Below are positions 57,416 to 64,000 of a stretch of DNA of 64,000 nucleotides, piece after piece (positions within the stretch are counted from its first letter, which is position 1; every line of letters starts with the position of its first letter). Below the pieces are notes generated by a model. That model did no database searches. It was not told where the DNA came from and worked only from the letters and a program-made list of their open reading frames with translations. The DNA lies in assembly GCA_014529385.2 (NCBI GenBank), contig CM043958.1, positions 140,518,234 through 140,582,233 of the forward strand, given 5' to 3'. Made by a program: the position numbers and the translations under genes. This stretch comes from Adiantum capillus-veneris. Lineage: Eukaryota; Streptophyta; Polypodiopsida; Polypodiales; Pteridaceae.

Positions 57416-59470
57416 TGTTTTTGTTTGAATAGAAAAGATGGGATATAAGCTTGGGTTGTGGGATTGGTCGTAAATATGTGTCGTTTGTCATCTTCAGTAT
57501 GTTGTGACATTGTTATTCTAGTATTGAGAATATCGATGTATCCTTTATTTTTTTGCAATATAATGATGGTCAACTCATAGCATTTTACTTGTTGATGCGA
57601 AAAGGATGACATAATTGCTTCAAGTATTTTAGGTTTTTTGTATTAGTCTTGCTTAACGAAGATCGCCACATAAAATAACACCCAAACCACCAAAAGTCTT
57701 ATTGTATATTTTTCATGACTATATTATAGACCTTGCAAGCCTTGCACAATCAAGGAGGAGAGTGAATGTTTTACTAGAGCTTGCTCCTCCTATTAGAAAA
57801 AGGTCAAATGCTTTCATTGGCATTATCATTTTTTGAGCATCATATCATTAAAGAGTAGCCTTTACTGGGTGTCAAGCTTCAAGACACTTGCATAATAAGT
57901 GTCATTTGGTGATAGCATAGTTTCGGAAATATCAATAATGGGAGTGATCATTGTTCATTGCTTGGTAGGGAATCTTAGCCAATGTCCATATTGTTGGAAA
58001 GAGAGACATTGCCATTGTGTTGGTTTGGAAGTTGATGATAACAAGCAATGATTATGTAGGGTAATATTTTGAAGTTTAGTCTTTTTGTTGAATTTAATTT
58101 CATTAGTAATGATGGTAGTTTTATTCTTTTGGTAAGGCTCTTTCCATGTAAGACTTTGTTTAAGTTATTCTTGTTTGTTATGGATACATGGCAAGAATAG
58201 AAGACATCATTCATTGTAACAAGCTTTTGGGTTTCTAGCAATTTTTTGTTATGGATCTATGGGAAGAATAGAAGACATGTAAAAATCTTTTGGGTTTATA
58301 GAAACATTGTGTCGTTTTATTTTCCATTTTTTGTATTTGTTGCCTTTAGTTGAGCAAGAGGCAACAAACTTAAAGGTTTGAGGTGGGAGGGACATCTTAG
58401 ATACTTGTCAATGTTGCTACCAAAGAATACTTTTGAGATATTTGGTTCCATTGGTTTGGAGTGCTTTTTTTTCTCTTGAGCATTAATGTTCTGTTATTGA
58501 GATGGTCAATGCTGATAAACACAAAATCTCTTGTGCTATGAACGGGAAAAGAAAGAGAATAATAGACCGCTTGTTGCGAGCTTATTTGTTGCGTGTTAAA
58601 GATCATTTATGAGTTCTCTTTTTTTAGCAAAAGGTAGCTTTACTCTAACAAATCGTTATTCAATGTGGTTTAGCATTTGACTTCATAAAGGGTTTGTTGA
58701 AGCCAATGGCATGTAGTTGAGAAAATAAGGCCTTATGCACATTGTTTAACATCTGCACAAAAGGTGAGCGTCACTTAGAGAATTTCTCCCATTAGATCTT
58801 CCTAAGGATGATCTATTTGTGCTCGTAGCTATTTGTGAGGGGAAGAATGATCTATTTGTGCTCCTAGCTATTTGTGAGGGGAATATCAATCATCCACGTG
58901 CACATCATGGGTATATTGGTGCATCGATTGATATTTTTATGTACACATTAATAGCTTTATTGTATCTTAAGGATTTCTCAACAATTATAGGAGGGTAATT
59001 GAGTCACTCTACCTTTGTAGTGATTGAAGGGATAGTAAAATAATCTCTTTAGCAAGTGGACTTAAATTTCTTTGCAATAGATGAGGCAGTGCAGTTGGTT
59101 GTGTTGAAATGAAGTCTTCTAATGCCTGAAGGTAGCCAAGATTGGTATTTTTTCTTGGTTTTTTTAGTGTTTTCTCCTTAATATAAAAACATAGAACCAT
59201 CACACTCATAGAGAGTTCTAGAGAAATTTTATAGGTTGTTTTCAGCTGGAACACCTTAAAGGTCAACTTCAATGTTTACTCAATGCAAAGAAAAATATGG
59301 GCAATGTTATGTGCCAATCCAATAGATGGTTTGCATGTGTCAATTATATTGGTCAATGCAGAACTACTTTTTGTGTTGTTAACTAAGACTAGTATGCGAA
59401 CCGTGCATTGCTTCAACCAAGGAAACAATGCCTCTATTCTCATAGGGTTATCTTCTCTTCCAAGTGGAAC
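57411..59470. other. No gene; small tandem duplications
   Basis: A 39-bp unit is duplicated at about 58812-58888 (GATCTATTTGTGCTC...TTTGTGAGGGGAA). A unit of about 70 bp is duplicated at about 58190-58300 (TATGGAT.(C/T)ATGG.AAGAATAGAAGACAT). Coding-like traces are too broken to name. Confidence 0.55.
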
Positions 59471-59706
59471 ATTGTCAATGCCCTCTTCCTACACGTATAG
59501 TCTATCGCATTTATAAAAGTGATGCATGAAACAACCTCTTGATAGATGCTGCAAAGCATTCTTTTGATACCAAGATTGGAAGCTTCTCATTGTCAATGCC
59601 CTCTTCCTACACGTATAGTCTATCGCATTTATAAAAGTGATGCATGAAACAACCTCTTGATAGATGCTGCAAAGCATTCTTTTGATACCAAGATTGGAAG
59701 CTTCTC
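59471..59706. repeat. Perfect 118-bp tandem duplication
   Basis: Copies 59471-59588 and 59589-59706 are identical by eye over the full unit (starts ATTGTCAATGCCCTCTTCCT). This is a very recent duplication or an assembly duplication. Confidence 0.95.
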
Positions 59707-59775
59707 ATAGACATTATTTTTCATGAGGTGCTAGCCCTGGTTCAACAACCTTAGGAGTGCTCTAATTCTATTGGG

Positions 59776-59882
<107 letters not shown>

Positions 59883-59993
59883 CCTTCATTTGGTCTACCT
59901 TGATCTAGCAATGCTACCAAGCTTAATTATAGAGATTAGATAAGTTAGCATGGTGTGAAGAGATGAAATCTAAGAGAATTCAATGTAATAATA

Positions 59994-60615
59994 TGTCATA
60001 AAATCCAATATCTAATATCTAACCAACCCAAATGATTTTCTCATATTAAATTGATCACTTAATGTGGGAGAATAAACGGGAACAAGTGTTAAGATATAGA
60101 CATGTGCTTATAGATCTATCTCAACACAGGGCCAATGGTAAAGGGGCCCAAATGAGAGATGGTCTATCAAAGAGCAAGGCTAACAACTGGAGCATAAGAC
60201 CTTAGGGTTAGCTTCATTGAAGACCTCCAATAATGTGTGTAAAATGCCTTTGACCTTAAGTATGTTAGGGCTGAGCTTGAGGCGCAGGAACCCAACCCAA
60301 CTCGAGGTGCTTGTCCTGTTGATGACTAAGGTGCTGGAGGTGCTTGATGATTGAGGTGCTTGAGATGCTTGAGGTGATTAATTATTGAGATGCTTGAGGT
60401 GCTTGACATGCTTGAGATGCTAGGGTTGCACTTGAGGTGAGAACACAGCCCAAGCTTAAAGTGCTTACGAGCCAAGCTTGTGGTGGGAATTGGGCCTATG
60501 CGTGAGGGGCTTGAGGTGTCAAAAAGTCAAAGATTCAATCCCTACAAGGAGGGGGCAAGCCCTACATGAGGGGGGATGAGAGAGAACACCCACACACTCA
60601 CACAAGGCATGCATG
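59994..60615 (+). repeat. Truncated 5' LTR of the third copy
   Basis: About 620 bp of LTR, including many AGGTGCTTGAGGTGCTTGA-type short repeats (60260-60510), end in a segment like the nested LTR (CCTACAAGGAGGGGGCAAGC). The RT frame then begins abruptly. Confidence 0.85.
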
Positions 60616-60617
60616 GT

Positions 60618-61777
60618 ACACAAGTACAAGAGCTGGTAGACAAAGGGATGGTGAGGCCTAGTTCCTCTCCCTTTTGTTCTCCAGTCCTTTTAGTGCAAAA
60701 GAAAGATGGTACATACCGTATGTGTGTGGCATATCGAGCACTAAACCATATCACTATCAAAAACAGATTTCCCGTACCTTGGGTAGAAGATCTGTTTGAT
60801 AAGCTACAAGGCTCGACCTACTTCAGTTGGATTGACCTTAAGAGTGTCTATCATCAAATAAGGATAGTGGATGAAGATATCTTAAAGACCGCGTTTCGCA
60901 CAACGTTTGGTCTTTATGAATATCTAGTCATGCCTTTTGGCTTGACTAATGTACCAGCTACGTTCAATCGTTTGATGGACGCAAATTCACTGGAGTGTTC
61001 TTTGATGATATCATCATCTACTCCAAGTCTTTGGAGGAACATAAGCAACATCTCCATGTGATTTTTCAAGCATTGAGGGAGAACAAGCTTTTTCTCAACC
61101 AAAAGAAAAGCGAATTCTTCCTTCAAGAGATTCAATACCTAGGTCATATTATCTCTAATGATGGTATCCAAATGGATGCATCAAAGTTAGAGGTAATAAA
61201 AGCATGGCCTAACTCAAGAAATCTACATGAGCTAAGAAGCTTTGTTGGTATGTGCGCATACTATAGACGCTTCATAGCAAAATTCTCTCAAGTAGCAAGA
61301 CCACTACACGACTTAACTAAGAAGAACGTTAAGTTTGTATGGACTGCTAAGGAGCAAAATGCTTTTGAAAATCTCAAAGAGAAGATTACTTCCCAACCAG
61401 TCCTCGTGCTTCCGGATCTCTCAAAGCCATTTCAGGTCCAATGTGATGCTTGTGGTGATTGCCTTGGAGCAGTTTTGCTTCAAGAAGGGCATGCCATACC
61501 ATATGAGAGCCGAAGGCTCAATATTGGTGAACGAGTCTTGGGCATTTATGAGAAAGAGATTTTAGCTGTTCTACATGCCCTAGACACATGGAAGCACTAC
61601 CTATTGGGGACTCCATTTATCCTACGAACCGACCACCAAAGTCTCAAGTATTTCATGACTCAAACCAAGCTTTCCGACAAACAAATGAGGTGGGCAAATT
61701 TTCTTTCGCAATTTAATTTCCATATTGCTCACATAGCTGGTAAGCACAATCAAGTGGCCGATGCACTTTCACGATGA
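60618..61777 (+). pseudogene. RT and RNase H of the third copy
   Basis: The RT opens with [20 protein letters not shown] and includes [18 protein letters not shown] 19-bp deletion relative to the nested copy near 60,980 shifts the frame just before the catalytic FFDDIIIYS (about 61,000). RNase H follows: QCDACGDCLGAVLLQEG, YEKEILAVLHALDTWKHYL, TDHQSLKYF. It ends at a TGA (61,775) where the nested copy has Arg (ALSRRP). The catalytic box itself is intact. Upstream RT residues are read through from the LTR fusion. Confidence 0.95.
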
Positions 61778-61792
61778 CCCAAAGTTAATGCG

Positions 61793-62844
61793 GTGTCTAT
61801 AGCTACTCACAATGATCTATCCTCTATGATAGATAAGTATGCTACTGACCCTGACTTTAGAGACATAATGTCAGGCCTTGCTTTGGGGAAGAAAGAGGAA
61901 CCATTCACCTTGCAGGATGGTTATCTTCTCCACGACAATAGGCTATGTGTTACCCATTCCCTTCGTGAGAAAGTTATGTATGAATCCCATGCTCCTCCAT
62001 ATGCGGGGCATAGAGGTATTCAACCTACTCTCCGAGGAGTAGAGACGTACTTCTATTGGCCTACCATGAAAGTGGACATACAAGAGTATGTTTCAAAATG
62101 TGTAGTATGCCAAAAGACCAAGTAAGATAGAGGGAAGCAATTTGGATTACTCCAGCCATTGCCTATCCCAAATTCACCATGGGAGAGTATATCCATGGAT
62201 TTCATCTTTCGATTACCCAAGTCTATCCATAGGAATACAGGAATATGGACAATAGTTGACAGGTTTAGCAAGCAAGCACATTTTATTCCTATCAAAAAGA
62301 CTGTTAAGGCACATCAAATGGCAACTCTCTTCATATCTCATATTTTCAAGCACCATGGATTACCCACATCCATCGTGTCAGATAGAGATCCTAGAATGAC
62401 CAGTAATTTCTGGAAAGGTCTCTTTGAAAATCTAGGAACAAGAATTTCTCTTCGGCCTATCACCCACAAATGGATGGCCAAAGTGAGACAGCCAATCTTA
62501 CAATAATCGATCTACTCAAGACTTATGTTACCGAAGTAGATCAACGCTCACAATGGGAAAAGTACTTACCTCTTGTAGAGTATGCCTACAATAATACTGT
62601 ACATACTTCTACGGGAAAAACACCTTTTGAGATCATTGAGGAAAGACCTAAAAGTCCATTGCTACTCAAAGTACATGGGAAGATCTTCGCCGTCGATGAG
62701 TATAGCCGTGACCTACAAGAATCTTTTCAAAAGGTTAAGGAGGCTATATCCATCTCTCAACAAAGGCAAAAAGCTGCTGCTGATAAGCACAAATGTTCAA
62801 AGAAAATGATTGGGTCTTACTCAAGTTTCCTAAGGCTCGATTAA
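61793..62844 (+). pseudogene. Integrase of the third copy
   Basis: HHCC finger: HAPPYAGHRGIQP and CVVCQKTK, where a TAA (62,123) replaces the Phe/Tyr codon of the nested copy. The core includes SISMDFIFRLPKS and IVSDRDPRMTSNFWKGLFEN. A frameshift near 62,460 precedes TDGQSETANL-type sequence (read as DGQSETANLTIIDLL), then YAYNNTVHTSTGKTPFEI. Three lesions in all prevent a full-length product. Confidence 0.9.
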
Positions 62845-63260
62845 GGCAAACGACGGGAAAAAATCGTACGGGCCATCAAAAGTATTATGCTAAACTAGCA
62901 AAAAGATACTATGCTCATTTCCAAATCTTGAAGCCCATCAATGAAACGGCTTATTAACTCAAGTTTCCCAACCATTGGCTCATACACAATGCCTTTCATG
63001 TAAGCCTACTTAAGCCCTACAAAGGAGAGCCACTAACTGAACCAATTATTGAAGACCCTCCCGAAGTTGAAGACCAAGAAGAGGTGCTACAACCCGAAGC
63101 TATTCTTCGGCATGAAGACAAGGTACTACGACATGGTAAGATTATCCGACGGTATCTTATTAAGTTCAAAAATTATCCTTTTGAAGATGCTAGATGGATG
63201 CAATGAATATAGCTTAAGGATAGTATGAACCTTGTCAATGCTTACAATGCTACATTAGAG
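62845..63260 (+). pseudogene. GPY/F module and chromodomain-like end of the third copy
   Basis: It reads HQKYYAKLAKRYYAHFQIL, LIHNAFHVSLLKPYKGEP and VLRHGKIIRRYLIKFKNYPF then EDARWMQ, with stops near 62955 and 63206. Unlike the nested copy it keeps the Trp of the chromodomain turn (ARWMQ), which shows what the family ancestor carried. Confidence 0.85.
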
Positions 63261-63584
63261 TAAGCAAATGTACAAATTTCTTTTAAATGACTCATGTTTT
63301 TGTCTTATAAGACTAGTCCTTTTTTTTAATTGTGCACAAACTTAACTAGTATGCATGCTTAGAATCATGTTTCTGATGACGATGTCTCTCAAACACCAAG
63401 TAGAATTTGTCACTCTACTTTGGGAGAATGAAATGGACTAAAGAGCAGACATGCTTGTGGCAGCTATGTCTCCCAAGCACCAAATGGATTAGTCATCCAT
63501 CTTGGAAAGATGTTGTAGGGTAAAAAGGGATCCTCTACCCACTAAGTAAAATTGACTAATGACAAAGGCTTTATCTCTTCTACC

Positions 63585-63623
63585 TCATAGTCGAGGACGA
63601 CTATGATTTCAAGAGAGAGGTAA
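63585..63623 (+). promoter_or_regulatory. Conserved hairpin and purine tract before the 3' LTR
   Basis: TCATAGTCG-AGGA-CGACTATGA (63585-63606, perfect 9-bp stem) is followed by TTTCAAGAGAGAGGTAA and the LTR start at 63624. The layout is identical to 32215-32255. Confidence 0.85.
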
Positions 63624-64000
63624 TGTCATAAAATCCAATATCTAATATCTAACCAACCCAAATGATTTTCTCATATTAAATTGATCACTTAATGTGGGAG
63701 AATAAACGGGAACAAGTGTTAAGATATAGACATGTGCTTATAGATCTATCTCAACACGGGGCCAATGGTAAAGGGGCCCAAATGAGAGATGGTCTATCAA
63801 AGAGCAAGGCTAACAACTGGAGAATAAGACCTTAGGGTTAGCTTCATTGAAGACCTCCAATAATGTGTGTAAAAGGCCATTGACCTTAGGTAAGTTAGGG
63901 CTGAGCTTGAGGCGCGGGAACCCGACCCAGCTCGAGGTGCTTGTCTTGCTTGTCATGCTTGATGACTAAGGTGCTTGAGGTGCTTGATGATTGAGGTGAT
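63624..64000 (+). repeat. 3' LTR of the third copy, cut by the window end
   Basis: 377 bp visible, starting TGTCATAAAATCC, nearly the same as 59994-60370. Confidence 0.95.

Larger units (their letters stand above)
59994..64000 (+). mobile_element. Third chromovirus copy, internally deleted, runs off the window
   Basis: The 5' LTR remnant starts TGTCATAAAATCC at 59994. The 3' LTR starts with the same sequence at 63624 and is cut by the window end. Between them lie RT, RNase H, integrase and a chromodomain-like end closely similar to the nested copy. The primer site, gag, protease and about half of the 5' LTR are missing, with LTR sequence joining RT near 60,615. The shared LTR parts differ by about 2-3% by eye. 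Lacking primer site and gag, it could not move on its own. Confidence 0.9.

Noticed and set aside
57411-59470. Weak resemblance of fragments to gypsy RT/integrase
   Set aside because: Only isolated short matches such as AHHGYIGA; too broken to support a feature.

Overview
This window reads as nuclear DNA of a land plant with a large, repeat-rich genome. The evidence is a multi-exon gene with GT/AG introns, decayed PPR genes, Ty3/gypsy, Ty1/copia and LINE retroelements, a Helitron-like end and many long GA/CT, GT/CA, poly-G and poly-C tracts. The PPR repeat wording and the retroelement families look most like ferns or other seed-free vascular plants. That placement is an inference from memory of family style, not from a search. 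There is no bacterial, organellar or CRISPR content, and I saw no tRNA or rRNA gene.

Layout. 0-13.5 kb: a degenerate tandem array with internal dyads, split by a solo Ty1/copia-type LTR with a perfect 5-bp target-site duplication (TSD); an unrecognised decayed reading frame; a PPR pseudogene; several local tandem duplications; and a possible SUMO-like relic. 13.5-19 kb: a decayed plant L1-type LINE (DUF4283-like and zinc-knuckle ORF1; endonuclease-RT ORF2; A-rich tail). 19.9-25.06 kb: a candidate non-autonomous Helitron on the minus strand, which encloses a long decayed PPR gene on the same strand. 26.0-45.7 kb: an old Ty3/gypsy element of the Tat/Athila type on the plus strand. A younger chromodomain Ty3/gypsy element (30,660-39,500, minus strand) sits inside its reverse transcriptase, with a perfect TCTAT target duplication.

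45.7-49 kb: a dense microsatellite block, then an orphan reading frame resembling a LINE-1 ORF1 protein (coiled coil, RRM-like and C-terminal domains). 51.2-54.5 kb, minus strand: the only convincing host gene. Its four-exon model gives an 865-residue coiled-coil protein that I do not recognise. 54.7-64 kb: an endonuclease-like relic, a solo LTR of the chromovirus family, a perfect 118-bp tandem duplication, and a third chromovirus copy on the plus strand that runs off the window. This third copy has lost its primer site, gag and protease by a deletion that fuses LTR to RT.

How the parts relate: the three chromovirus-family copies share LTRs, RT, integrase and an LTR-proximal hairpin. A fourth fragment of a related protease is embedded in the older Tat/Athila-like element. 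Nearly everything except the 51-54 kb gene is mobile DNA in some stage of decay. All divergence estimates are by eye.
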